Shown one piece after another: positions 56,447 through 64,000 of a DNA stretch of 64,000 bases. This DNA comes from Caulobacteraceae bacterium. Lineage in GTDB: Bacteria > Pseudomonadota > Alphaproteobacteria > Caulobacterales > Caulobacteraceae. The first letter of the stretch is position 1; each line of letters begins with the position of its first letter. Below the pieces are notes generated by a model, which had not been told where the DNA came from, ran no database searches, and saw only the letters and a program-made list of their open reading frames with translations. Position numbers and translations under genes: made by a program. The stretch is from assembly GCA_947441065.1 (NCBI GenBank), contig CANESI010000007.1, forward strand, positions 21,040 to 85,039, given 5' to 3'.

Positions 56447-57303
56447 GATTCGGGCTCGCAAACGCCCTCTATGGCCCCCAGCCCGTCAATCTCGATGCGC
56501 GAACGGTCACCAGGTTGCAGGAACTTCATCGGCTTGAACCCTGCGCCAACGCCTCCCGGTGTGCCGGTAAAGATCAGGTCTCCGGCCTCCAGGGTCATGG
56601 CCTTGGACAGGTGCTCGATCTGGTCCCAGATATTGAACACCAGATTGCTTGTGTTGGAGTTCTGACGCAGCTCACCATTGACCAGACCCCGGATGCCGAG
56701 ATTGTGCGGATCAGCCACCTCGTCAGCGGTGGTGATCCAAGGGCCGATGGGGGCGTGGGTGTCGAAGCTCTTGCCCAGAGCCCACTGCGGCGTGCGGTGC
56801 TGCCAAGCCCGCTCGGTCACATCATTGCCGACGCAATAGCCGAACACGGCGCTGGCGGCCCTGTCCTTGGTAATGTGCCGTCCGCCGGAACCGATGACGG
56901 CGACCAGTTCGGCCTCATAGTCAACGGCTTGCGAGACCTTGGGGATCTGGATCGGATCGAAGGGGCCGTTGATCGAGGTCACCGCCTTGGTGAACCAGAG
57001 CTGATGTTCGGGCGTGCCCAGATTGCTCTCGGCAATATGGTCGGCATAGTTCAGGCCTATCGCCATGATCTTGCCCGGACGGCGCACGGGGGCGTGAAGG
57101 CGAACATCGGCCAGTGCCAGACTATCCTTGGCCTCAGCGGCAATGCGGCGGACCTCGCCCTCGACCTGCGACCAGCGTGCGATTAGGTCGATCATGTTGC
57201 GCGCGAGGCTGGGGGCTGCGCGGCTCAAGGACACGATGCGCTCGCCGTCTAGAACCACGCCCAGTTCGGAGGCGCTGCCTTGGCTAAAGGTGGCTAGTTT
57301 CAT
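56443..57303 (-). CDS. Fumarylacetoacetate hydrolase family protein
   Basis: A 286-aa FAH-fold hydrolase. Metal-site residues are in PIQIPKVSQAVDYEAELVAV (the E-x-E motif) with DRAASAVFGYCVGNDVTERA and GKSFDTHAPIGPWITT, and LIFTGTPGGVGAGFKPMKFL closes the active site. Such proteins act as hydrolases or decarboxylases of ring-fission products such as 2-oxo-hepta-3-ene-dioates. It lies between the extradiol dioxygenase gene (28 bases upstream) and the hydroxylase (overlapping), which fits cleavage of a meta-cleavage product. Confidence 0.9.
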   Translation of the reverse strand: MKLATFSQGSASELGVVLDGERIVSLSRAAPSLARNMIDLIARWSQVEGEVRRIAAEAKDSLALADVRLHAPVRRPGKIMAIGLNYADHIAESNLGTPEHQLWFTKAVTSINGPFDPIQIPKVSQAVDYEAELVAVIGSGGRHITKDRAASAVFGYCVGNDVTERAWQHRTPQWALGKSFDTHAPIGPWITTADEVADPHNLGIRGLVNGELRQNSNTSNLVFNIWDQIEHLSKAMTLEAGDLIFTGTPGGVGAGFKPMKFLQPGDRSRIEIDGLGAIEGVCEPES

Positions 57304-57331
57304 GAAAATCTCTCCGTAAAATTGCGGTGGG

Positions 57332-58258
57332 CTAGCCCATGGTCGCGGGCGGGGTCGGGCCCCACTGAACGCCTAAAAGCTCTTGGATTGTAGCCCTATT
57401 GGAGCCATCGGCAGCGGTAAAGAGGTCGCCGTCGGTCCAGTGCTCCAGCGTGTGACCCCAGGGATCGCGCCAATAGTCAAAGACCTGACTGCCAAGATAG
57501 TGTCGGCCAATGCCCCATTCGGGGGTGCGGCCCGCTGCCTTGAGGCGCTCATGCCCGGCCATCAGATCATCCAGATCGGCAACCTCAAAGGCGGCATGGT
57601 TAAAGCCCGGACCATTGGGGCTCTGGATCAGAAACAGGGTGTGGTGGTCGGTCGGGGTCTCGCCGCGATCACAGCGCAAGAAGGCTCCGATGGAGAACTC
57701 TGGTGCCAAGGCGATCTCATCGGAGGTGATGAAGCCGAAGCGGTCCTTGTACCAAGCTTCCGAGGTGCGAAAGTCAGACACATTGAGCACGCAGTGGCCA
57801 AGGCGCACCACGTGGGCCGGTCCTTGGCCCGTGCGCTTGGTCTGGCGGGTGCGAGGGCGGGCCTTGGCACTGTTCCACTGGACAGGGACGGGCAGGGCGA
57901 TGGGCTCGGCCAAGCTCTGGCCCGCGACCACCTCGACCTGGTGGCTATCTGGATCGTGCAGGGTCAGGACGAAACCGCCTCCCGGTCCGTCTAGCGGCGT
58001 GATCGCTCCCCCTTCGGACTGGGCGAGGCTTTCCAGATCTGCAAGGCTTTCGGCCCGCAAGCCCAGAGCCGCAAAGCCGGGCTCGCCCTGTTCGGTCATA
58101 TGGACAAAGGGCGCGGTTCCGGTGCCTCTGGCAAATAGGCGCTGGTCATCTTCTTGCGCAAGGCTGAGACCGAAATCGGCCAGATAGGCCTTCATCTCGT
58201 TCAGGTCCGGTGCCCGAAACCGAACATAGGCGACGTCTTCAATCTTGATCCCAGCCAT
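57332..58258 (-). CDS. Type I extradiol ring-cleavage dioxygenase (VOC superfamily)
   Basis: A 308-aa two-domain vicinal-oxygen-chelate protein, the size of catechol 2,3-dioxygenases and 2,3-dihydroxybiphenyl dioxygenases. Both repeats start alike (VAYVRFRAPDLNEM and LGHCVLNVSDFRTSEAWYKD). The Fe(II) ligands are expected in GHCVLNVSD (His), GFNHAAFEVADLDD (His) and HTLEHWTDGD (Glu). Catalytic His and Tyr neighbours are in GIGRHYLGSQVFDYWRDPWG. It is first in the operon with the FAH hydrolase and hydroxylase. An operator-like palindrome lies 15 bases before its start codon. Confidence 0.88.
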   Translation of the reverse strand: MAGIKIEDVAYVRFRAPDLNEMKAYLADFGLSLAQEDDQRLFARGTGTAPFVHMTEQGEPGFAALGLRAESLADLESLAQSEGGAITPLDGPGGGFVLTLHDPDSHQVEVVAGQSLAEPIALPVPVQWNSAKARPRTRQTKRTGQGPAHVVRLGHCVLNVSDFRTSEAWYKDRFGFITSDEIALAPEFSIGAFLRCDRGETPTDHHTLFLIQSPNGPGFNHAAFEVADLDDLMAGHERLKAAGRTPEWGIGRHYLGSQVFDYWRDPWGHTLEHWTDGDLFTAADGSNRATIQELLGVQWGPTPPATMG

Positions 58259-58272
58259 GAAATCCCCCGAAG

Positions 58273-58286
58273 TGACTATTTAGTCA
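58273..58286. promoter_or_regulatory. TGACTA-TT-TAGTCA palindrome, candidate TetR operator
   Basis: The 14 bases have perfect 6-base arms and lie 15-28 bases upstream of the dioxygenase start codon, where a repressor would block transcription of the catabolic operon. TGACTA..TAGTCA resembles operators of several TetR and GntR family repressors. The TetR gene at 54.4 kb is the nearest regulator; the link is inference. Confidence 0.55.
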
Positions 58287-58335
58287 GATTGGACCTTGGG
58301 GGCGAAAAGGCAAGATGTTTTTAGGGTGTTTAGCA

Positions 58336-58610
58336 AAGACCCCCTACCCCCGCTTCGCGGGTACTTCCCCCAGAGGGGGAAGATTTGCCGTCCGTGATCT
58401 TCTCCCTCTGGGGGAAGTGGCCCGAAGGGCCGAAGGGGGCCTTGTTTTCTGTCTTCCGTGTTCCCCGCGCAGGCGGGGACCCAGACCCGTGCACTCAGAC
58501 GGGAAGGGACCCTCAGGAATTCTGTTCTGCGGGATGTGGCGGAGAGGATCGTGGATGAACACCCCCCACTCCCAACCCTCTCCCCCTCAAGGGGGGAAAG
58601 GGCTTTGTTG
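58336..58610. repeat. Second composite block of intergenic palindromic repeats
   Basis: The 411-base gap between the dioxygenase gene and a small membrane-protein gene is filled largely by repeats. The unit at 58339-58384 is the near-exact reverse complement of 5374-5419. TTCTCCCTCTGGGGGAA at about 58400 is a related unit. The unit at 58456-58488 (CCGTGTTCCCCGCGCAGGCG) is the reverse complement of 5327-5360. CCCAACCCTCTCCCCCTC near 58570 matches half of the 20-bp inverted repeat at 5.2 kb. The short ORFs crossing it are repeat-derived and not supported. Confidence 0.8.
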
Positions 58611-58669
58611 TCTTCCCCCCTGAAAGCGGCATACTCAGCGCCATAATCTATTTTACGGGAGGATTCTTT

Positions 58670-59041
58670 ATGGGGCGGACAGTTTTGAGAGGCTTGGTTG
58701 GCCTGCTCGGTGTTTTGGGTCTGTTGATTACGTTGCAGCTTTGGCTCAATCCGGCGGGTCCGGCGGCTAAGTTGGGTGTTCAGGCCATGGGTCCGTTGGG
58801 TTTGGCGACGATCCGCGCCGATATGGGCGGCTTCTTTGGTGCGGTCGGTATATTGGCCGTCTGGGCAGCCTTTAAGGGGCAGGGCAAGGTCTTGACGGCA
58901 CCTCTGTTGCTTGTTGCCTTGGCTTTGACAGGACGGGTTATCGCTGTGGCCATGGACGGACTGACCCCCGATATGGTCCAGCCCATGGTGACCGAAGCGG
59001 TGCTGATCGTCGCCTTCGCGGCTGGCCGACGCTTCATCTAA
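58670..59041 (+). CDS. Small four-helix membrane protein (DUF4345-like)
   Basis: A 123-aa inner-membrane protein with four hydrophobic segments (GLVGLLGVLGLLITLQLWLN, FGAVGILAVWAAFKG-like text, LTAPLLLVALALTGRVIAVA and VTEAVLIVAFAAGRRFI). A conserved-looking RADMGGFFGA sits before helix 2, as in DUF4345 proteins. It starts after GGGAGGA. The function is unknown. It is the only gene between the repeat block and the sulfatase gene. Confidence 0.72.
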   Translation: MGRTVLRGLVGLLGVLGLLITLQLWLNPAGPAAKLGVQAMGPLGLATIRADMGGFFGAVGILAVWAAFKGQGKVLTAPLLLVALALTGRVIAVAMDGLTPDMVQPMVTEAVLIVAFAAGRRFI

Positions 59042-59171
59042 TTTCGGGCGATGAGAAAAGATCAATGGGCGCTGCCAGAGATGGTGGTGCCCATTGTCTA
59101 TTGGCACTCATGGTGCAATATAAATCACACATCAAGCAGCCGCACTGAGAGGGCTGCAGCGGAGGTAAGCC

Positions 59172-61571
59172 ATGGCCGATCAAGATAAACCCAAATCCGA
59201 CCGTCCAAAGATTGACCGTCGTTCGCTGCTCCTCGGGGCTGGCGCGGGTGTCGGCGGTGCCGTGGCGCTTGCGGCGGGTGGGGCAGCCATCAAGTCGGCG
59301 ACCTCCTCGCTCATCGCCCCCTCGGCCCTGCCGCCCGGCCAAGCGGCCAAGATTGGCAAGACCTTTAAGGATTCTCGCCCCGCCGCCTCCGATGAGGTCA
59401 TGGCCCCCAAGGGTGCGCCCAATGTTGTGGTGATCATTCTCGACGATCTCGGATTTGCCGATCTGGGTTGCTATGGCGGTGAGGTCTCAACCCCCCATAT
59501 CGATGCTTTGGCCAATGGCGGTCTGCGCTATGTCAATTTCAGGACCACGGCCATGTGCTCCTGCACCCGCGCGGCTCTGCTAACCGGTCTGAACCACCAC
59601 TCTGCAGGCATGGGCTGGCTGGCCGATGTCGATTCTGGCTATCCGGGCTATCGCGGCGACCTGACGCGGCAAGCCATGACCCTGCCTGAGGTCCTGCGCG
59701 ATTCAGGCTGGTCGACTTTCCTGACCGGCAAGTGGCATGTGAACAATTCTGAGAGCAACGGCCCCAACGGCCCCTATCACAACTGGCCGACCCAACGGGG
59801 CTTTGACCGGGCCTATTGGTATCAGGGCCATTCCAGCGACCATTTCCGTCCCGGAGCCCTTTTTGACGGCACGGCCCATGTTGAGGCGGGCGGTGAGGGC
59901 TATTATCTCAGCGACGATCTGGCCGAGCGGGCGACGGGCTATATCCGCACGCAAAAGCTGCTGGCCCCTGGAAAACCGTTCTATCTGCAAGTGGCCTTTG
60001 GCGGACCCCATTCTCCCCTCCAGTCAAAGCCCGAAGACCGCGACCTGCACAAGGGCCGGTTTGATGCCGGATGGGATGTGATCCGCAAGCAGCGTCTGGA
60101 GCGGCAAAAGGCGCTGGGCATTGCGCAAGAGACGGTGGAACTGCCGCCCCTGTCCTTTGGCGCAGAGCCTTGGGATAGCCTCAGTGCGCTGCAAAAGAAG
60201 GTCTATGCCCGTTATATGGAGGTCTATGCCGGGATGATCACTGGCGTGGACCGCGCTGTCGGCAAGATCGTGGCCGAGCTTGAGGCTCTGGGTGTTCGTG
60301 ACGATACGATGATCATGCTCTTTTCCGACAATGGCGCCTCGGCTGAAGGCACCACGACTGGCTCGCCCAACATCTTCGCCCCTGCCTTTGGCCGTGAAGT
60401 GCCGATCGAAAAGGCCGCTGAGATGCTGGACCATATGGGCGAGGATGGCTCCTTCCCGCACTATCCCATCGGTTGGACCAATGCGTCGGGCACACCTTAC
60501 CGGCTCTATAAGCAATATGCCGCTCTCGGCGGGGTTGCTGATCCCTTGATCGTGTCTTGGCCCAAGAGGGTGGACGAGAAGGGGGCCGTGCGCCGCCAAT
60601 TTGTCCACGTGGTTGATCTCTTCCCAACGGTGCTCGAGGCCTGCGGCGTCAAGCGGCCCGAACTCTATCTCGGCGAACCGCAAAAGCCCGTCGAGGGGGC
60701 CAGTGTTCTTGGCACCCTCACCTCGAAAGAGGCCAAGACCCGCACCGAGCAATATTACGAACTGGGCGGCTTTCGGGCCTATGAGGACGGCGATTGGCGG
60801 CTGGTCTCGGTCCACACGCGCGGCAAACCCTATGAGGAAGACACCTGGGGCCTGTACGACCTGTCCAAGGATCCGAACGAAATGCAGGACCTGTCGGCTC
60901 AGCATCCAGACGTGGTCAAGAGCCTGATCGCCAAGTGGGAAGCGGCGGCGGTGGCGCACAATGTTCTACCTCTGGATGACCGGCCCTTGCTGATGAAGCT
61001 GTCGCAAACCCGCATGAAGAAGATGCGCAAGGTCTGGGATATTCGCCCGCCCATCGACATGATCCCGTCAGACATCTCGCCCATCGTCTGCGGCATGAGC
61101 CATTCGTTCGAGGTGACCTTGAACCGTCCCAAGGGCGACGAGGACGGCGTTCTGGTCGCCCATGGCTCCAGCCCCGCAGGCTATGTGCTCTATGTCGACA
61201 AGGGCTATCTGGTCTATGAAAGCAGCCTCTTGCCGTGGGTCGATAAGATCACCTCGTCGGTCAAGCTGCCCAAGGGCACCTGTAAGGTCAAATATGTTCA
61301 GAAGATGAAGTCACGGCCCTTCGACGGCAGCGGCGCGCTCTATATCAATGGGGCCAAGGTCGGCGAACATGTTTTCGGCCGGGTCCTGTTCTCGCCCGGC
61401 TATGACGGGTTCTGTGTTGGCTCGGACCTCGGCAATCGGGTGTCCAAGGCCTATGAGGGCCCCAACCCCTTTAAGGGCAAGATTGAGCGGGTCTTGATCA
61501 ATGTCGATACAGCGCCGCTCAATCCCTTGGAGATCATGCGCTTCATGAATGAGATGAAGATCAGGGTATGA
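59172..61571 (+). CDS. Tat-exported sulfatase with unusual C-S-C-T-R active-site motif
   Basis: A 799-aa arylsulfatase-family enzyme. A twin-arginine signal ([20 protein letters not shown]) directs the folded protein to the periplasm. The alkaline-phosphatase fold begins [20 protein letters not shown] (metal Asp pair). The active-site region is [20 protein letters not shown], where residues 129-133 are C-S-C-T-R; the classic motif is C-x-P/A-x-R, so the third position is Cys. [40 protein letters not shown] and the C-terminal beta region complete the large AtsA-like type. It shares a 4-base overlap with the maturation enzyme gene. Confidence 0.9.
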   Translation: MADQDKPKSDRPKIDRRSLLLGAGAGVGGAVALAAGGAAIKSATSSLIAPSALPPGQAAKIGKTFKDSRPAASDEVMAPKGAPNVVVIILDDLGFADLGCYGGEVSTPHIDALANGGLRYVNFRTTAMCSCTRAALLTGLNHHSAGMGWLADVDSGYPGYRGDLTRQAMTLPEVLRDSGWSTFLTGKWHVNNSESNGPNGPYHNWPTQRGFDRAYWYQGHSSDHFRPGALFDGTAHVEAGGEGYYLSDDLAERATGYIRTQKLLAPGKPFYLQVAFGGPHSPLQSKPEDRDLHKGRFDAGWDVIRKQRLERQKALGIAQETVELPPLSFGAEPWDSLSALQKKVYARYMEVYAGMITGVDRAVGKIVAELEALGVRDDTMIMLFSDNGASAEGTTTGSPNIFAPAFGREVPIEKAAEMLDHMGEDGSFPHYPIGWTNASGTPYRLYKQYAALGGVADPLIVSWPKRVDEKGAVRRQFVHVVDLFPTVLEACGVKRPELYLGEPQKPVEGASVLGTLTSKEAKTRTEQYYELGGFRAYEDGDWRLVSVHTRGKPYEEDTWGLYDLSKDPNEMQDLSAQHPDVVKSLIAKWEAAAVAHNVLPLDDRPLLMKLSQTRMKKMRKVWDIRPPIDMIPSDISPIVCGMSHSFEVTLNRPKGDEDGVLVAHGSSPAGYVLYVDKGYLVYESSLLPWVDKITSSVKLPKGTCKVKYVQKMKSRPFDGSGALYINGAKVGEHVFGRVLFSPGYDGFCVGSDLGNRVSKAYEGPNPFKGKIERVLINVDTAPLNPLEIMRFMNEMKIRV

Positions 61572-62401
61572 GCCTAGGGGCTTTGAGCGCGACGACCCGC
61601 CGGGTTCATATCCCGGCGGGGACCTATCGGTTGGGCTCAGACGCCCACTATGCCGAGGAACGGCCCGTCCGTTCGGTGGCGCTAGAGGCGTTCGAGATCG
61701 ATATCCATCCAGTGACCAACGCCGCCTTCTCAGCTTTTGTGCAGGCGAGCGGCTGGGTGACTTTGGCCGAGCGGTCTGACCCCTCAGGTTCCGGGGTCTT
61801 TACGCCCAGCAAAGGCCCTATTGCGCTCGATGATCCTCGTCGGTGGTGGCGTCATGAGGCGCAGGCCTGTTGGAAGCGCCCTCGAGGTGAGGGCTCTGAC
61901 CTGACCGGTCTGGACGATCATCCGGTGGTCCATATCAGTCTAGACGATGCCAAGGCCTATGCCGACTGGCACGGCCTATCCCTGCCGAGCGAGGCCCAGT
62001 GGGAGGCGGCGGCGCGGGGCGGACTGATCGACGCGCAATATGCCTGGGGTGAGACCTTCAAGCCAGACGGGCGGCTGATGGCCAATGTCTGGACCGGGGC
62101 CTTTCCGTGGTTCCATTCGCGCGATGAGGGGGCCGGGACCAGCCCCGTTGGCCAGTTCGGCGCCAATGGCTTTGGCCTGTTCGACATGATCGGCAATGTC
62201 TGGGAGTGGACGCTCAGCCCGTTTGATCAGGCCTCTGGCTGCTGCACGCCCGCTCAGGAGGGCAAGCTGATGGCCTTGAAGGGTGGGTCCTTTCTCTGCG
62301 CCGCTGAATATTGCGAACGCTATAGGCCCGCCGCCCGCATCGGGGTCACTGCCGACACCACCATGGCCCATATCGGCTTTCGTTGTATCAAGAGCCTATA
62401 G
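61568..62401 (+). CDS. Formylglycine-generating enzyme family protein
   Basis: A 277-aa FGE/SUMF1-type protein. FGE oxidises the sulfatase cysteine to formylglycine. Motifs are [20 protein letters not shown] with [35 protein letters not shown]-like text, [14 protein letters not shown] and [12 protein letters not shown]. The two copper-binding active-site cysteines are present as C244 and C249 in [20 protein letters not shown], the same 5-residue spacing as human C336/C341. There is no signal peptide, so it would act in the cytosol before Tat export of the sulfatase. The ATGA overlap with the sulfatase supports a dedicated pair. Confidence 0.9.
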   Translation: MSLGALSATTRRVHIPAGTYRLGSDAHYAEERPVRSVALEAFEIDIHPVTNAAFSAFVQASGWVTLAERSDPSGSGVFTPSKGPIALDDPRRWWRHEAQACWKRPRGEGSDLTGLDDHPVVHISLDDAKAYADWHGLSLPSEAQWEAAARGGLIDAQYAWGETFKPDGRLMANVWTGAFPWFHSRDEGAGTSPVGQFGANGFGLFDMIGNVWEWTLSPFDQASGCCTPAQEGKLMALKGGSFLCAAEYCERYRPAARIGVTADTTMAHIGFRCIKSL

Positions 62402-62402
62402 G

Positions 62403-63554
62403 CTAGCGCGCAGCTCCATCATGAACCGAGCGGCGCATGGCCTTGGGCGCAGCGCCCTTGGCCCAAGCGGTTTCAGCGGTTAAAAATGGCAAGCGCCCCT
62501 CTGGATCAAAGCCCATATCGGGTGCGGTCTCGCCCCAGAGCGGCTGCCACGCCCCCTCCTGTTCGAGCCGGGCGCTCACGGTTTCGGCAGCGTCAGGCTC
62601 TAGGGCCTGATAGGTGGCTTGCAGGCTCTTCAGGCAATGGACGCGGTTGAGATTGACGGGCAGGCGATAGGCCGCGCCTTCGAGGCTCAGCTCAAAATGG
62701 CTCAGGCCCGCCCGCGCGGCTACCGCATTGGCGGCAAGGCTGGGCAGGTAGCTAGCGCCCACATCACGCAGGATCGGGGACCAGTCCTGCGGCACCCCTT
62801 CGAGCAAGGGTTGGTCTGCCAAGCGGCTGGCCTTGGCATTCCAGACCCTTGCCACCCATTCGAACACAGCCGGGGCTTGCTCGCGCATGATCCGGGCCGG
62901 AGTGGGATCGAGGCTGAAATGGCGAAACATCGGCCCCATAAAGCCAAAATCAGCCAAGGTTGGGAGCTCGCCTAGCAGGAAGGGGCGGTCCTTGAGGATC
63001 GCTTCGAGCCAGACCAGATTGCGCAGATAGATGCTCTCGACATGGGCGCGATTGGCCGGGGTGATCCCATCGCCGCGCACATATTTGTCCTGCTGGCGCT
63101 TGGTAATGAAGGCGGTGCGCAGGCCAAGGGGCAGGGGCAAATCGCGCATCATTTCGGCGGCGATGCGACGGCCCATCAGGCGGCTATCGGTCTCATAGCT
63201 CCAACGATAGTGCAGGGCAGGGCGCCAGAGCCACTCGTCGGCATAGTCCTCGACCAACAGGCTAAAGAACCGCTGAACCGGATCGTGGGGGATGACCTCG
63301 GCACCAGAGCGCTGGGTCTCCATCCAGCCGATGGTGGCGGTGGTGTCGGTCAGCCAGCGACCATCGGCCAACTGAACAGCGGGCATCTGGGCCATGCCGG
63401 TGGCCTTGGCGACCTTGCGCATGGTGCCAATATCCAGATCGACATAGTCGAACGGGATCTCGCAATAGCGCAGATAGGCCTGCAGCTTGCCGGTGAAGTA
63501 GGACAGGTCGAGGCCATAGACGCTCATGCCGCTGAGAAGAGGGTTCTGGGTCAT
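62403..63554 (-). CDS. Glutathione S-transferase family protein (long form)
   Basis: A 383-aa protein with an N-terminal GST thioredoxin domain (SVYGLDLSYFTGKLQAYLRY, MPAVQLADGRWLTDTTATIG) and a GST C-terminal helical domain (LKDRPFLLGELPTLADFGFM). An additional C-terminal region of about 130 residues is unassigned. WLWRPALHYRW is shared with the divergent neighbour (LLRPAMHYRW). The track ORF extends to 63989 across that gene; the ATG at 63554 (MTQNPLLSGM) is the likely start, with 63566 possible. It is convergent with the FGE gene, 1 base apart. Confidence 0.82.
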   Translation of the reverse strand: MTQNPLLSGMSVYGLDLSYFTGKLQAYLRYCEIPFDYVDLDIGTMRKVAKATGMAQMPAVQLADGRWLTDTTATIGWMETQRSGAEVIPHDPVQRFFSLLVEDYADEWLWRPALHYRWSYETDSRLMGRRIAAEMMRDLPLPLGLRTAFITKRQQDKYVRGDGITPANRAHVESIYLRNLVWLEAILKDRPFLLGELPTLADFGFMGPMFRHFSLDPTPARIMREQAPAVFEWVARVWNAKASRLADQPLLEGVPQDWSPILRDVGASYLPSLAANAVAARAGLSHFELSLEGAAYRLPVNLNRVHCLKSLQATYQALEPDAAETVSARLEQEGAWQPLWGETAPDMGFDPEGRLPFLTAETAWAKGAAPKAMRRSVHDGAAR

Positions 63555-63656
63555 GGGTCGATCCATCTGTGCAAACCAAGCTTTCGCAGACTCGACTATT
63601 GGCGCTGTGGACGCCATTATCAAGTCAATCAAACAGCGGGAAGCCTGCGAGGAACC

Positions 63657-64000
63657 ATGACCAACTTCAAACTCTACGGCACGCCCGGTTCGCTCTATAC
63701 CAGCAAGGCCCGGTCCTATCTGATCAAGCAAGGCATCGCCTTCACCAACCACGCCGTCGGCGAGCCGCGTTTTCGCGCCGAGATCGTCCCTGCCGTCAAT
63801 CGCTGGATCATGCCGGTGATGGAGACCCCGCAAGGCGAGTTTGTGCAGGATGGCTCGGACATCATTGCCTGGTTCGAGGCCAAGGGTCAGACGCGCTTTC
63901 CCGCCTATCCCCAGACCCCGCGCCACAGGGTCATCAGCCAGATTTTCGAGCTGTTTGGTGGCGAGGGCCTGTTGCGTCCGGCCATGCACTATCGCTGGAA
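63657..64000 (+). CDS. Glutathione S-transferase family protein (5' part only)
   Basis: This gene runs off the right edge and is absent from the track; I translated it by hand. The ATG at 63657 follows GCGAGGAACC and gives MTNFKLYGTPGSLYTSKARS, then IAFTNHAVGEPRFRAEIVPA, PVMETPQGEFVQDGSDIIAW and LLRPAMHYRW. That is a GST N-terminal domain leading to the same HYRW segment as the divergent GST, from which its start is 102 bases away. The two appear to be diverged paralogues. The C-terminal domain is outside the window. Confidence 0.85.
   Translation, partial: MTNFKLYGTPGSLYTSKARSYLIKQGIAFTNHAVGEPRFRAEIVPAVNRWIMPVMETPQGEFVQDGSDIIAWFEAKGQTRFPAYPQTPRHRVISQIFELFGGEGLLRPAMHYRW

Overview
The window is GC-rich chromosomal DNA of an alphaproteobacterium, very probably a member of the Caulobacterales. 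The main support is gene order. A CtrA cell-cycle regulator (233 aa, Asp51, C-terminal Ala-Ala) lies divergent from fliI-fliJ. A fliF-fliG-fliH/flbE-fliN-flbD cluster follows the Caulobacter order. SspB of the alphaproteobacterial type and the series ubiG / lysC / ptsP / RodZ-like / ispG / prfA / prmC / DUF4167 are also present. The genus cannot be fixed from the sequence alone.

Layout. 1-2.9 kb: a three-gene ABC exporter (permease, ATPase, HlyD adaptor, the last cut by the window edge). 3.2-5.1 kb: a nucleoside transporter and a GST, followed by an intergenic block of palindromic repeats. 5.4-9.6 kb: a flavin monooxygenase and NDUFAF5-like methyltransferase pair, divergent from comF-grxC-nitrilase-DUF1178. 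9.8-11.1 kb: two tandem paralogous orphan proteins; the second has a perfect CtrA box upstream. 11.1-22.3 kb: housekeeping genes (ubiG, lysC, ptsP, rodZ-like, ispG, prfA, MOSC, prmC, DUF4167). 22.4-25 kb: an M23 peptidase with a perfect CtrA box upstream, then ctrA and its regulatory region (one CcrM GANTC site, TTAACCAT motifs). 25-34.5 kb: flagellar export and basal-body genes. 34.6-40.8 kb: fumC with a 58-aa DUF4169 gene, RusA-like nuclease, exported serine hydrolase, C13 peptidase, thioesterase and sspB. 41-47.7 kb: bamD, recN and ligA. Between recN and ligA are two copies of a 132-136 bp palindromic element, a hotdog thioesterase and a small GIY-YIG nuclease, and ligA itself is a mosaic with a strikingly AT-rich, enlarged middle. 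47.7-58.3 kb: catabolic and accessory genes (amidohydrolase, acyl-CoA dehydrogenase, MFS, Coq4-like, DCC protein, TetR, and an aromatic ring-cleavage operon of extradiol dioxygenase, FAH hydrolase and MhpA-like hydroxylase). 58.3-64 kb: more repeats, a small membrane protein, a Tat sulfatase with its formylglycine-generating enzyme, and two divergent GSTs.

How it fits together. CtrA, FlbD and the flagellar genes form a cell-cycle and motility core, and CtrA-box-like sequences elsewhere in the window suggest that the M23 peptidase and one orphan protein belong to the same programme. The recN-ligA interval looks like a spot of gene turnover in an otherwise conserved block. The right third has the character of an accessory catabolic region. 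I saw no tRNA, rRNA, CRISPR array, prophage or transposase gene.
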